Assembly (NCBI GenBank): GCA_038227045.1
Contig: JBBRQD010000019.1
Span: 1-64,000, forward strand
Source: JANXLS01 sp038227045
Lineage (GTDB): Bacteria > Planctomycetota > SZUA-567 > H5-PLA8
DNA: 64,000 nt
Reading direction: 5' to 3'
The notes under the pieces are model-generated. The model made no database searches. It was not told the DNA's origin and saw nothing but the letters and a program-made list of their open reading frames with translations. Positions 35,549-44,511 of this stretch are shown here, one piece after another. Numbering within the stretch: the first letter of the stretch is position 1; each line of letters begins with the position of its first letter. A program made the position numbers and the translations under genes.

Positions 35549-36131
35549 CACTTCAACGGCCAGCGCAAGCGCTCCAACTTCGGCACTATCCGCCGCAATT
35601 TTCCCGCGACCGTCGATCTATTTTGCAACGGTCCGACCTTCGTCATGGTGCGCGAGATCGTCGAGGCCTTCGCGCCCGACATCGTCATCTCCGACGCCGA
35701 AACCTGGACGCATCAGGTCGCGGCGAGCCTGAAGATCCCGCGCATCGGGTTCGATCACATCGGCATTCTGGCGTACTGCAAACCGGCGCTCGATCCGCTG
35801 GATCGCGTCAAAGCGTGCCTGGACTCGTTTTGTTACCGGGCGCTGATGGGCCAGCCCGACCGAATTCTCGTTTCGAGCTTTTACGACGCCGCGCCGGCCG
35901 GGCGTGCGCGTGATCGGCACGCTGCCCCGCCAAACCGTTCGAGAATTGACGCCGACGAACGGCGGCCATCTGCTCGTCTATTTGAACCGCGGACAGGACC
36001 AACTGCATGCAGAACTGCTTCGTCCATTGGAAGAAATCGGCTGCCCCGTTCACATTTACGGCACCGAGCAGCGTGGCCGTCAGGGCCACGAACAATCGAC
36101 GCCTTCCCGACTTCGCAGATCTATGATTTGA
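35549..36131 (+). pseudogene. Decayed glycosyltransferase (UGT/MurG-like) fragment
   Basis: The frame opens after a stop at 35546-35548 and reads HFNGQRKRSNFGT..., then PTFVMVREIVEAFAPDIVIS, DAETWTHQVAASLKIPRIGF and PDRILVSSFYDAAP, which matches the middle of a glycosyltransferase with a GT-B fold. Near 35890 the homology jumps to another frame (PGVRVIGTLPRQTVRELTP, GGHLLVYLNRGQ), and it breaks again after about 36090. The N-terminal Rossmann half is missing. Deletion plus at least one frameshift make it non-functional. The 247 bases before it hold no gene. Confidence 0.7.
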
Positions 36132-36256
36132 TCGCGTGCGAAGGAATAGGAACGGAACTCGGCGACATTTCTGAATCCTTTTCAATCTGCTTCGTTGTAT
36201 TCAAACATGGCGCGCGTCCGCGCCCGGAATGGAACCCCTTTTAGGAGTGCGAGAGC

Positions 36257-36751
36257 ATGTTGAAGATGGCATTGTGTGTTGTCATGGCAGTCTGCGCAGT
36301 ATCGATTCATTCAGAGGATCTCAAAGTGGCCAAAGAAGGCGAGATGTTGCCGGATGTGTCGGCCGTCGATCAAACCGGCGCAACCGTGAAACTCACCGAT
36401 TTTAAAGGCAAAACGGGCGTCGTCGTGTTTTTCATCCCGAAAGCGTTCACGCCGGGATGCACTACAGAATCGTGCGGATTCCGCGACGAATCGGCCAAGT
36501 ACATCGAAAAAGGCTACACAATCTTCGGCGCGTCGCGCGACGACGCGGCAACGCTCGCCAAATTCAAGGCCGAGTACAAATTGCCGTACTCGTATCTCTC
36601 CGATCCAAAGGGCGAACTCGCCAAATCGCTGGGCATCACGCCGGGCAAGCGCGAATCCATTGTTATCGACAAAGACGGGAAGGTCGTCAAGATCGTCAAG
36701 ACAGTCAACGCGTCGAAACACTTCACCGACTTGTTGATCGATTTGAAGTAG
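36257..36751 (+). CDS. Exported peroxiredoxin (AhpC/TSA, Bcp-like)
   Basis: A 164-residue thiol peroxidase reducing hydrogen peroxide or organic peroxides. It has a signal peptide (MLKMALCVVMAVCAVSIHSE) and the active-site motif PKAFTPGCTTESCGFRDE with the peroxidatic cysteine and a second cysteine five residues on, as in atypical two-cysteine Bcp proteins. LGASRD-type and TPGKRESIVIDKDGKV segments complete the fold. AGGAG is upstream. A diverged paralogue follows. Confidence 0.9.
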   Translation: MLKMALCVVMAVCAVSIHSEDLKVAKEGEMLPDVSAVDQTGATVKLTDFKGKTGVVVFFIPKAFTPGCTTESCGFRDESAKYIEKGYTIFGASRDDAATLAKFKAEYKLPYSYLSDPKGELAKSLGITPGKRESIVIDKDGKVVKIVKTVNASKHFTDLLIDLK

Positions 36752-36918
36752 CGAGGGGCTATAGGTTAGGGGTTAGGAAAAAGCAATGCAAGGCTTTGCC
36801 TTGTCCCTAATCCCTGATTTCCAAATTCTCGATTCGACATTCGCAACAACCTTCGTATAACCTTAGTTCGAAGCGCTTTATAGGGTGTCAATTCCAATTT
36901 GAGGAGGATACTGCGAGT

Positions 36919-37404
36919 ATGCTCAAACACGCATTGTGTGTCACGCTTTTTTTCTGTGCATTTTCAACCTTTTCAGCCGAACTCAAACAAGGCGAATCGC
37001 TGCCCGATATTAGCGCCACCGACGAAAACGGCGCGCAACATGCGTTGAGTCTCTACAAGGACAAGAGCGGTGTCGTGATCTTCTTCTTCCCCAAAGCGTT
37101 CACCGGTGGTTGCGTCTGCGAGAACGCGGGATTCCGGGACTACATCGGCAAGTACAGCGATAAAGGTTTTACGATCCTCGGCGTTTCGCGCGACGAGCCG
37201 AGCACGCTTGTGAAGTTCAAACAGATCTACCGCCTTAACTACACTCTCCTCTCTGATCCCAGCGATCAACTGGCGCATTCACTGGGCGTCACGCCGGGCA
37301 AACGCGACACCATCGTCGTGGGCAAAGACGGTAAAGTCATCCGGGTCTACCACGACGTCGACGCGCCGACACATCACAAGACGCTGATTAACGATTTGAA
37401 GTAA
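36919..37404 (+). CDS. Exported peroxiredoxin paralogue with a CxC active site
   Basis: A 161-residue paralogue of the preceding gene (MLKHALCVTLFFCAF signal; ILGVSRDEPST; TPGKRDTIVVGKDGKV). The active site reads PKAFTGGCVCENAGFRD: the peroxidatic cysteine is kept, the proline before it is replaced by glycine, the second cysteine has moved to +2, and the usual resolving position is alanine. GAGGAGG lies upstream. Tandem duplication followed by divergence is likely; the reductant may differ. Confidence 0.88.
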   Translation: MLKHALCVTLFFCAFSTFSAELKQGESLPDISATDENGAQHALSLYKDKSGVVIFFFPKAFTGGCVCENAGFRDYIGKYSDKGFTILGVSRDEPSTLVKFKQIYRLNYTLLSDPSDQLAHSLGVTPGKRDTIVVGKDGKVIRVYHDVDAPTHHKTLINDLK

Positions 37405-37434
37405 CGCCCGATTCCACGCCTCAGATCTCGAACA

Positions 37435-37463
37435 AAATGCGGACTTTCCAGTCCGCATTTTTG
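37435..37463. terminator. Bidirectional terminator
   Basis: AAATGCGGACT-ttcc-AGTCCGCATTT (37435-37460) followed by T on the plus strand and preceded by A on the left. It lies between the convergent peroxiredoxin and DUF2752 genes and can stop both. Confidence 0.85.
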
Positions 37464-37479
37464 TTTGGCCCGATGCCCG

Positions 37480-37893
37480 TCAAACATTCGGTCCGTAAAT
37501 CATTCTAAACACGCCGAACACAACCATCGCCGCGAGCACGAGAGGCACCAGCCACACGAACAGCGTTGAGCGGCCGACCCACTCCTTTAATCTGGGAGAC
37601 CCGCGCGACAGCAGCGGCCATAGTGCGAGGCCCAGAGTGCCCGCGTAAAATATGAAGCTGAATGGGTTGAAATGCAGCGCGTCGGCGAAGCGCCCGTGCG
37701 AGATGGCGCAGAATCCGCGCGTGAGGCCGCAGCCCGGACAGGGCCTGCCGGTCGCCTGCTTAAACGAGCACACCGGAATGTTGGGCAGAGTTTCAGGCTT
37801 GAAAATCGCGCTGATCGCCAGCACGCAGAGAGCGCCGAGCGAGGTCCAGTAGGTGAAGAATCGAATTGCTTTCCAAATCATGCCAGACTTCAT
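37480..37893 (-). CDS. DUF2752 membrane protein
   Basis: A 137-residue inner-membrane protein with three hydrophobic segments. The diagnostic motif is TGRPCPGCGLTRGFCAISHG, a conserved cysteine pair of DUF2752, followed by FNPFSFIFYAGTLGLALWPLL. Function is unknown; the cysteines could bind metal or a redox partner. Confidence 0.88.
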   Translation of the reverse strand: MKSGMIWKAIRFFTYWTSLGALCVLAISAIFKPETLPNIPVCSFKQATGRPCPGCGLTRGFCAISHGRFADALHFNPFSFIFYAGTLGLALWPLLSRGSPRLKEWVGRSTLFVWLVPLVLAAMVVFGVFRMIYGPNV

Positions 37894-37957
37894 AACGCAA
37901 TAGCGGTGGCGATCAAAGGAAAGTAACGGGCGGCGTCAATTGAACGCCTGCAAAAAC

Positions 37958-38022
37958 GTCCGAGGTCCAATATCCAAAAATTTAATTAATCGACTTTGGA
38001 CTGTGGAGATTGGACCTCGGAC
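37958..38022. repeat. 14-bp inverted repeat
   Basis: GTCCGAGGTCCAAT (37958-37971) and ATTGGACCTCGGAC (38009-38022) are exact reverse complements around an A+T-rich centre. It lies in the gap between the SWIB and DUF2752 genes. Confidence 0.75.
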
Positions 38023-38054
38023 CTTGGATCATTGATCACTAACGCGACGAAAGT

Positions 38055-38333
38055 TTACTTTACGAAATGCGCGCCGATCAGTTTGGTCATCTCAAACATG
38101 TCGACAACCTTCTTGCCGCCAAAAATGGGCAGGAGCTTTTCATCGGCGATAATCATTTTCTTTTTCGCCGGATCCTGAAGCTTGTGCTTCTTGATGTACG
38201 CCCAGATTTTCTTGGTCACTTCGGTGCGCGGAAGCGGATCTTTTCCGACGACCTTAGCCAATGCCTCATCCGGTTGCAGCGGCTTCATGAACGCAGCATT
38301 GGGTTTTCGTACGGGTTTCTTTTCCTTGGCCAT
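38055..38333 (-). CDS. SWIB/MDM2 domain protein
   Basis: A 92-residue protein with a lysine-rich start (AKEKKPVRKP) and one SWIB fold: MKPLQPDEALAKVVG, LPRTEVTKKIWAYIKKHKLQ, KKKMIIADEKLLPIFGGKK, VDMFEMTKLIGAHF. SWIB proteins in chlamydiae and related groups bind DNA or chromatin-like complexes. A strong AGGAGGG stands 8 bases before the ATG. It is likely a nucleoid-associated protein. Confidence 0.9.
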   Translation of the reverse strand: MAKEKKPVRKPNAAFMKPLQPDEALAKVVGKDPLPRTEVTKKIWAYIKKHKLQDPAKKKMIIADEKLLPIFGGKKVVDMFEMTKLIGAHFVK

Positions 38334-38700
38334 CCTTGAACCCTCCTAAAAATGTGAACGCTTTCCGGACTCCCCTGTCGATTTGACATATTGAAAAAGG
38401 GCCGCCGGTCCTTGGAACCGTATTAACTATGCCCTTTTTTCATAGGAGAGTCAATGATTCCTAGAGGGAAAATCGTCTATTTACGCGGTTTTGACGACAA
38501 AAATATGAAAAAAAGTGCAAAAACACGCCTGTTTTGCCAATAAACCGGATTTCCGGACCCGCGCGTTCGCTTCCCGCCCTTGGTCCAAATCCCACGCCAG
38601 CGCAAGAAATTTGATGAAGAGGCCGCGAATTATTCACGTCTTTTTGATGTCGGGGGGAAAAACAAGTGAGCGCAGAGACATTGAACAGGAGGATAGAACG
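38334..38700. other. Intergenic region with a nested hairpin
   Basis: No gene. At 38394-38402 AAAAAGGGC faces GCCCTTTTTT (38431-38440), enclosing a second stem CGGT...ACCG (38406-38420). On the plus strand it looks like a terminator, although no plus-strand gene precedes it; a short unannotated transcript is possible. The last bases carry the AGGAGG of the PDZ gene. Confidence 0.45.
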
Positions 38701-39801
38701 ATGAAGTGCATGCAGCAAAATTATTCCGTTCGCACGTGGGTTATCGCAGTTCTTTTCGGCGCCATCATGGCGTCAAGCGTGAGCGCCGCGGAACAGTCGC
38801 CACCACCAAACGACGCGGATGCGAAAACAAAAGTGCTGGAAGAACGCGTCAAACAGTTGGAAAAGCGCATCGCCGATATGGAGGCAAACGAGGCAAAAGG
38901 TCTGTCGTCCACGCCGAAACGCTTCAATTTCCAGCAGGATGATTTCAACAAAATGTTCGACCAGATGCGCAAGCAGATGATGGAGAACAGCGTTCCGTTT
39001 GGCCAGGATGCGCCCATGCCGCAGGTTCCCGGCATCATGCGCCACGCACGCAAACCGGCCCTGGGTGTCGGCGTCGATGAGGTCAGCGACGAATTGAAAA
39101 CGCGTTTCAAAAACGACGTCAAGGAAGGCGCATTCGTCCTGAACGTGTATCCGAATTCCACCGCTGAAAAGGCCGGAATCACAGTGGGCGACGCAATCAC
39201 GTCGTTCGACGGCAAGCCCATCGCACACCCCAAAGCATTGATCGACGCGGTGAAGAACGCCGCGAAAGGCACGCACGAAATCATGCTCTCGCGGCACGGC
39301 GAAATACTGAAATTCAAAGTAGAATTAAATTCGCCGGACGCCGCAGTCCTCAACGAAAATCCATTGCTGCCCGGAGTCGGCAATGGCGATAAGAAAATGC
39401 GCACGGAACTGAAAGTCAGCGCGTTGGAAATGACCGACGCGCTGGCGAAGGATCTCGGGCTCAGCAACGACCAGAAAAGGAAGATGAGCGACATTCTGAC
39501 GAATCACGCGAAAGCGTTGAGCGAGGAATTCAGCAAGTCGAACATTTCGGCAAACCACGGCTTCGGGTTCTCGATTACAGCGGATTTGAGCGCACTGGCA
39601 ACGAAGCATGCGGACAACGCCGCGAAGGAGCTGGCAGGCGTACTGAAAGACGATCAACTCAAGAAATGGAACGATTACCGCGCCACGCATTCAAGCATTT
39701 CGTTCTCGCAGTCGATGCAAATGGGCAGCCAGCAACTGGATCCGCGAACCCATGGAGTGGAGCCGCCCGCTGAGAAAGAAACCGAAACTGTGAAGTTCTA
39801 A
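38701..39801 (+). CDS. Exported PDZ-domain protein with Spy-like C-terminus
   Basis: A 366-residue protein: signal peptide (TWVIAVLFGAIMASSVSAAE), coiled coil (VLEERVKQLEKRIADMEANE), a PDZ domain (about 115-205: LGVGVDEVSDELK, VYPNSTAEKAGITVGDAITSFDG), and a helical end with LGLSNDQKRKMSDIL and LKDDQLKKWNDYR, the LTxxQ-like pattern of Spy/CpxP chaperones. No protease domain is present. The ATG at 38701 is fixed by AGGAGG 9 bases upstream. It is likely a periplasmic protein-binding or quality-control factor. Confidence 0.85.
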   Translation: MKCMQQNYSVRTWVIAVLFGAIMASSVSAAEQSPPPNDADAKTKVLEERVKQLEKRIADMEANEAKGLSSTPKRFNFQQDDFNKMFDQMRKQMMENSVPFGQDAPMPQVPGIMRHARKPALGVGVDEVSDELKTRFKNDVKEGAFVLNVYPNSTAEKAGITVGDAITSFDGKPIAHPKALIDAVKNAAKGTHEIMLSRHGEILKFKVELNSPDAAVLNENPLLPGVGNGDKKMRTELKVSALEMTDALAKDLGLSNDQKRKMSDILTNHAKALSEEFSKSNISANHGFGFSITADLSALATKHADNAAKELAGVLKDDQLKKWNDYRATHSSISFSQSMQMGSQQLDPRTHGVEPPAEKETETVKF

Positions 39802-39825
39802 GGACAACGGATGAAGTCAAAAATG

Positions 39826-39876
39826 CCGAATTCCGTGGATGAAAAGCTCTGGTTTTCATCCGCGGAATTCGGTTTG
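39826..39876 (+). terminator. Rho-independent terminator
   Basis: 20-bp stem (39826-39845 with 39853-39872, start CCGAATTCC) with one G-T pair, followed by TTTGTT. It ends the PDZ gene. Confidence 0.88.
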
Positions 39877-40022
39877 TTATTGATGGTCATAATAGCTTGA
39901 GCAATTAAGATGCAAGTTCGGTTGCACCCTTTGCGTTCTATCAAATGAAAGGGCCGAAACTGTTTTCCCTTTCATTTGCTTGCAACCGGCTGCGGTTGAC
40001 CCATATCGACTCAGATTGCATT

Positions 40023-40406
40023 ATGCGATTTCTAAACGGCTTTCAATTTCATCTTTCAACAGCGCTGATTTGCATGATCGTGGCGGGGGTGTTAATTAAG
40101 TTTAATATTGATCCCTACGACAAAACGTACTCAACACATACGTCCATGGTCATAAGTTGCTTTGGACCGGGAAGCGGTATAACTACTCAATCCTTAAAAA
40201 GCGAACGTTCTGCTTATGGATGGCCCCTGACACTCGGCCATCGCGATGTTTCCCAACCTGGCACCGCCGAGTTTGAATGGCTTGCTGGCGGAATGTTGAT
40301 TGATGCACTCGTTGCGTTCCTGATTCTCGCTTCCATCGCTTGGACGTTTGAAGCATTCATCCGTTTTAGAAAAAGCAAGAAACCGGGAGCGTGTATCCCC
40401 CGTTAA
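40023..40406 (+). CDS. Short membrane protein of the RFQFHLST type
   Basis: A 127-residue protein. The start (MRFLNGFQFHLSTALICMIV) resembles small proteins abundant in Planctomycetota that begin with an aromatic-Arg motif followed by a hydrophobic helix; a second helix (LIDALVAFLILASIAWTFE) lies near 95-115. The ATG at 40023 is chosen over one at 39945 for this reason; no ribosome-binding site is clear. It converges on and overlaps the next gene by 4 bases. Function unknown. Confidence 0.6.
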   Translation: MRFLNGFQFHLSTALICMIVAGVLIKFNIDPYDKTYSTHTSMVISCFGPGSGITTQSLKSERSAYGWPLTLGHRDVSQPGTAEFEWLAGGMLIDALVAFLILASIAWTFEAFIRFRKSKKPGACIPR

Positions 40407-42670
40407 TCCTCAATCGCCTCCACCTTCACCGCACACGCCTTGTACGACGGCTGCTTCGAATACGGATCGAACGATGGAAACGTGAGCTGGTTGACCGTCT
40501 CGTAATGCATCGGCACGAAAATCTGCCCTGCTTTTACCGAATTCGAAATCACCGCTTTCGCGATCACTTCGCCCCGGCGCGACGCGATTTTGACGCGCTG
40601 GTTCGCCTTCACACCAAGCTTCTTCGCGTCAGACGCGCTCAATTCAACGTATATATTCTGCGGATAAAGCGTGCGCAACACCGCCGATTTTTTGGTGCGT
40701 GTCTGCGTGTGCCACTGCGACGCCGAACCGCGCCCCGTCAGCAGCAGCAGCGGGTAGTCGTCGTCCGGCTTTTCGGGCATCGGCTTGGGCGCTTCGAAGA
40801 TGAATTTCGCGCGCTGGTCCGGCGTGAAAAATAGGCCGTCTCCGAAAAGCCGGCGCTCGCGGTTTGTTTCAGCGGCGTCCGTGTACGGCCATTGAATGCC
40901 GCCCTGCTCGTCGATCGCGCGGTAATCGGCGATGCCGCTGAAATCGCACGGCTGCCCTTTCGACAATTTTTTCATGATCTGAAAGACTGCTTCGGGCGTC
41001 TCCCACGCTTCGAACATTTTTCCGCAGCCCCAATAATACGCGATTAATTTACAGATCGCGAAATCGCTGAGCGCCAGGCCCGGGGCTTTGACCACGCGCT
41101 TCGAAAGTCCGAAGCGGCGCTCGGAGTTGATGAATACGCCCTCCTTCTCGCCCCACCCCGCCGCGGGTAACACGAGATGCGCGAATTCCGCCGTCTCCGT
41201 CGAGCAGTACATGTCCTGGACGACGAAGAAATCCAGCTTCTTGATCAACTCCTTGAAATCGTTCTGGTGAATCCAGGAATGCGCCGCATTCGTCGCCACC
41301 ATCCACAGCCCCTTGATCCGTCCTTCGCGAATGCCGTCGATGATTTCGTTGTACGCAAGACTGTTCTTCGTTGGGACGCTCGCGACATCGATGTTCAACA
41401 GATTCGCGACCGTCGCGCGATCCTGAGCGTTCGTGAAATCGCGGCCGCCGAACAACCCCGTCGTGTTGCTGAAGAGCCGCGAACCCATCGCGTTGCACTG
41501 CCCGGTGATCGAATTCGCGCCAGTGCCGGGGCGGCCAATGTTGCCGGTCATCAGCGCCAGATTGATCAGGCTTTGCGCCGTCCGCACGCCCTCGTAACTT
41601 TGATTGACGCCCATCGTCCACCAGAACGACACGCGCTCGCTCTCGTGGATGACTTTGGCCATTTCGAGCAGTTTTTTCTCGCTGATTCCCGTGCTCTTTT
41701 CGACCGCGGCCGGTGTGAAGTCCCGCACAAATACGGCGAAGTCTTCGAAACCCGCCGTGTGTTTCTCGATGAAGTCCGTGTCGATCCAGCCCTCGCGAAT
41801 CAGAATGTGCGCGAGGCCGTAAAACAGGCTCAAATCCGATTTCGGCTCGATCTGTAAATGATCCGTCGCGGCGAGCGCGGTTTCCGTTTTGCGTGGATCG
41901 ACGACGACGATGCGCGGCTTGCGCCTGTTGCGCAGCACGCGTTCCCATAGGATCGGATGCGCGATGCAGAGGTTGCTGCCGACGAGAAAAATCGCGTCGG
42001 ATTCCTCAAAGTCTTTGTACGTGTAGGGCGGCGCGTCGAAGCCGAACGCCTGCTTGTACGCGACGACCGCGGTGGCCATGCACTGCCGCGTGTTGCCGTC
42101 GCCATGAATCACGCCCATGCCGAATTTCGCGAGCGCGCCGAGGAACGCCAGTTCCTCCGTGACAATCTGCCCTGTGCCCAGCCACGCGACCGATTCCATG
42201 CCGTGCCGGCCCTGAATATCCTTGAAGCGCGTGCAAAACGCATTCAGCGCGACATCCCAGGCGACGGCCTCCAATTTTCCAGATGCGCTGCGCAGCAGCG
42301 GCGTCGTGGCGCGGTCGCTGGCCTTCAATACCTCCAGCGCTTCCCAGCCTTTCGGGCAGGCCATGCCCAGATTCACCGGATAATCGGCGGTGGGCGATAG
42401 CCCGATGGCTTCGCCACCTTTTAAGTGAATATTTAAGCCGCAGCCCGTCGAACAATACCCGCAGACCATGTTCGTCGTCGCGTCCGGCTTCAAGCGCTCT
42501 GGCACGTGGCCCAACCCGAATCCACCGGGGCTGAGCAACAAATCGCGCGTCAACTTGCCATCCCATTGGCGAATGAGGTCCGAGACTTTGCCGACGAGCG
42601 TCGCCTTTCTTTTACGACCCGATTTTCGCGCGGAAATCCGTCCGGAGGATCGATTGGATTTCGCGTTCAT
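40403..42670 (-). CDS. Molybdopterin oxidoreductase, assimilatory nitrate reductase-like catalytic subunit
   Basis: A 755-residue Mo-bis-MGD enzyme, probably reducing nitrate to nitrite. An N-terminal 4Fe-4S motif (CGYCSTGCGLNIHL, then MACPKGWEAL near 65-110) precedes the MGD domains; RQCMATAVVAYKQAFG supplies the likely molybdenum-ligand cysteine, with MTGNIGRPGTGANSITGQCN and the C-terminal MGD-binding LLLTGRGSASQWHT. There is no Tat signal, so it is cytoplasmic. It overlaps the upstream partner gene by 4 bases (ATGA). Nitrate is the best guess; no nitrite reductase is next to it. Confidence 0.85.
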   Translation of the reverse strand: MNAKSNRSSGRISARKSGRKRKATLVGKVSDLIRQWDGKLTRDLLLSPGGFGLGHVPERLKPDATTNMVCGYCSTGCGLNIHLKGGEAIGLSPTADYPVNLGMACPKGWEALEVLKASDRATTPLLRSASGKLEAVAWDVALNAFCTRFKDIQGRHGMESVAWLGTGQIVTEELAFLGALAKFGMGVIHGDGNTRQCMATAVVAYKQAFGFDAPPYTYKDFEESDAIFLVGSNLCIAHPILWERVLRNRRKPRIVVVDPRKTETALAATDHLQIEPKSDLSLFYGLAHILIREGWIDTDFIEKHTAGFEDFAVFVRDFTPAAVEKSTGISEKKLLEMAKVIHESERVSFWWTMGVNQSYEGVRTAQSLINLALMTGNIGRPGTGANSITGQCNAMGSRLFSNTTGLFGGRDFTNAQDRATVANLLNIDVASVPTKNSLAYNEIIDGIREGRIKGLWMVATNAAHSWIHQNDFKELIKKLDFFVVQDMYCSTETAEFAHLVLPAAGWGEKEGVFINSERRFGLSKRVVKAPGLALSDFAICKLIAYYWGCGKMFEAWETPEAVFQIMKKLSKGQPCDFSGIADYRAIDEQGGIQWPYTDAAETNRERRLFGDGLFFTPDQRAKFIFEAPKPMPEKPDDDYPLLLLTGRGSASQWHTQTRTKKSAVLRTLYPQNIYVELSASDAKKLGVKANQRVKIASRRGEVIAKAVISNSVKAGQIFVPMHYETVNQLTFPSFDPYSKQPSYKACAVKVEAIED

Positions 42671-44373
42671 GCCGCCGATCCTCCCGGCATTTTCAACGCG
42701 ACCACGGCGCGGAAGAACAGGTAGCGTTCCAACAATTCGGCAAGCAGCGAAAATGCGCAGATCGCAGCAGTGAAGAACAGCGCGACGGCGCCGCTCATCC
42801 CCGGCCCCATCATCATCAATGGCAGAATTAATCCGCCGATCACACCCAGCGTGAAGCGCATGTTTGTCACCACGACCAGATCGCGCGCCATCAAGAGCGC
42901 CGATTTTTTCAGCGGATGATGCGGCGCGAATTTGCGCAGATGCCTGAAAATCAAGCCTTCATAAAGAAGCTTGAACAACGCCACGCCCATGATGGCTGCA
43001 CAGATCTGTTTGATTCCCGGAAGAGGCGCGCCGGATGAATTGGAATTCACGGAAATGAAAAGTGAAAATCCAGCGAGGCCGAGAAGCGCGGTGCTCAAAC
43101 CGAATTTGACAGCGGTCAGCGAAGCTCTCCAGAACTCGCGGCGCGTATCGATGTAGATCATCATCGAGCAGACAACACCCAGCAAGCCGGTGAACACCGT
43201 CGCCGCCTGCAAAATCGAAACGGCGCTGCCGGGCAATTGAATGCCGATCTTCGGCAGAAAGAACGACGCCGCGAACGCGCTGGATGCGCCAAGGTACGCG
43301 CTGAACGCGACGATCTCGCGGCTCATCCACGACGTTCTAAGTCCCAACACCGCGCGGAATGCGTACAGCGGCCGGCCGAGATGCAGGATCGCGCTGTTCA
43401 AGCCCACGAAACCGGCAGCAAATGCGGCGACAACGAACGCCGCGCGCGACGATCCAAGCGCGTCCGTGTGCGTAAAAAAGCTCAACAGCCAATCGGCGGC
43501 GAACGCTCCGACGGAAAGTTGTGTCAGCACCAACATGAACACCAGCGGCGTATGGCTGGGTTCCGGCGTCGCGCGGTGCAAATCCGCCGCCGCTGTGTTG
43601 TACGGGAGCGGATTCTTTTTCAGATAACGCGTGGTCGGCAGCGTGTAATCCGGCTCGGGCGCGCCCGGGAGAAACTCATTGTTCGCCGCGCGTTCGGCCA
43701 CATCGTCTAGTTTGACGATCGCGATCTTGATCGCGGTATTCGGACACGCCTGCACGCACGCCGGCGCCTCGCTCGCGGCCAGGCGGTTGGAACACATGTC
43801 GCATTTGCGGACGATGCCGCGCTTGGGGTTGTACTTCGGCACGTCGTAGGGGCACTTCAGCACGCAGTATTGACAGCCGATGCATTGGTCGTCGAGATGC
43901 CGGACGATGCCGGTGAATTCGTCCTTCGCATACGCCTTGACCGGACAGCCATCCATGCACGCCGGATGCGCGCAATGGTGGCAGGCCGACGTGACCATTT
44001 GAAAAATCGGCGCGGATTCGTTGCCGCCTTGCAGCAGCCCAACCGTTCGCCAGACTTCGTCGTCGTCGAGTCCGTTCATCGAATGACAGGCGGTCACGCA
44101 CGCTTTGCAGCCCGTACAGGCATCCATATCGACTTCAAACGCGTATTGCTCGCCCTTTTTGGGCGCGCTAAGCGGAATCAGATCGCGATAATATTTTTCA
44201 TGAAGCGGCGGAGTATGGACGTCGTGCTGGCGTGAAAAGCGGTCAACGGCGGTCAACTGCTGCTGATCGTTCAAAAAGAAATCGATCAAAGCGCGACCAT
44301 CGCCATCGACGATTGGCGCATTGTGCTCGTTTTTTAACACCTGATTTGGTTGAGACACACACAATGCGCCCAT
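42667..44373 (-). CDS. Fused DmsB-type iron-sulfur and DmsC-type membrane subunit
   Basis: A 568-residue electron-transfer partner of the nitrate-reductase-like gene. The N-terminal half (about 85-270) carries four cysteine clusters (CTGCKACVTACH, CHHCAHPACMDGCP, CIGCQYCVLKCP, CDMCSNR...CVQACP) for four 4Fe-4S centres. The C-terminal half (about 315-560) has eight or so transmembrane helices of the DmsC/NrfD type, including HLGRPLYAFRAVLGLRTSW. In DMSO reductases these are separate proteins. It likely passes electrons from quinol to the cytoplasmic enzyme. The ATG at 44373 is preferred; the upstream frame looks non-coding. Confidence 0.85.
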   Translation of the reverse strand: MGALCVSQPNQVLKNEHNAPIVDGDGRALIDFFLNDQQQLTAVDRFSRQHDVHTPPLHEKYYRDLIPLSAPKKGEQYAFEVDMDACTGCKACVTACHSMNGLDDDEVWRTVGLLQGGNESAPIFQMVTSACHHCAHPACMDGCPVKAYAKDEFTGIVRHLDDQCIGCQYCVLKCPYDVPKYNPKRGIVRKCDMCSNRLAASEAPACVQACPNTAIKIAIVKLDDVAERAANNEFLPGAPEPDYTLPTTRYLKKNPLPYNTAAADLHRATPEPSHTPLVFMLVLTQLSVGAFAADWLLSFFTHTDALGSSRAAFVVAAFAAGFVGLNSAILHLGRPLYAFRAVLGLRTSWMSREIVAFSAYLGASSAFAASFFLPKIGIQLPGSAVSILQAATVFTGLLGVVCSMMIYIDTRREFWRASLTAVKFGLSTALLGLAGFSLFISVNSNSSGAPLPGIKQICAAIMGVALFKLLYEGLIFRHLRKFAPHHPLKKSALLMARDLVVVTNMRFTLGVIGGLILPLMMMGPGMSGAVALFFTAAICAFSLLAELLERYLFFRAVVALKMPGGSAA

Positions 44374-44444
44374 TAATAGGTCTTCCTCATGTCGTCTGAG
44401 GAAGAGAGCAAGCAAGGTGCCGAAGGATGGAATTGTCCGTGGCT

Positions 44445-44502
44445 GGACCGTCTCGGTCCCGATTGTGCCGACGCGGTTACGGGACCGGGACCGGGACGGT
44501 CC
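44445..44502. repeat. 17-bp inverted repeat rich in GGGACCG
   Basis: Arms 44445-44461 and 44486-44502 are reverse complements with one mismatch, and the right arm has an extra GGGACC copy. It lies between dprA and the fused electron-transfer gene. Confidence 0.7.
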
Positions 44503-44511
44503 CGCCACGTT

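Noticed and set aside
38383..38388. TTGACA as a -35 promoter element for the PDZ gene
   Set aside because: No -10 hexamer at 16-18 bases; the nearest TATTAA is 32 bases away.
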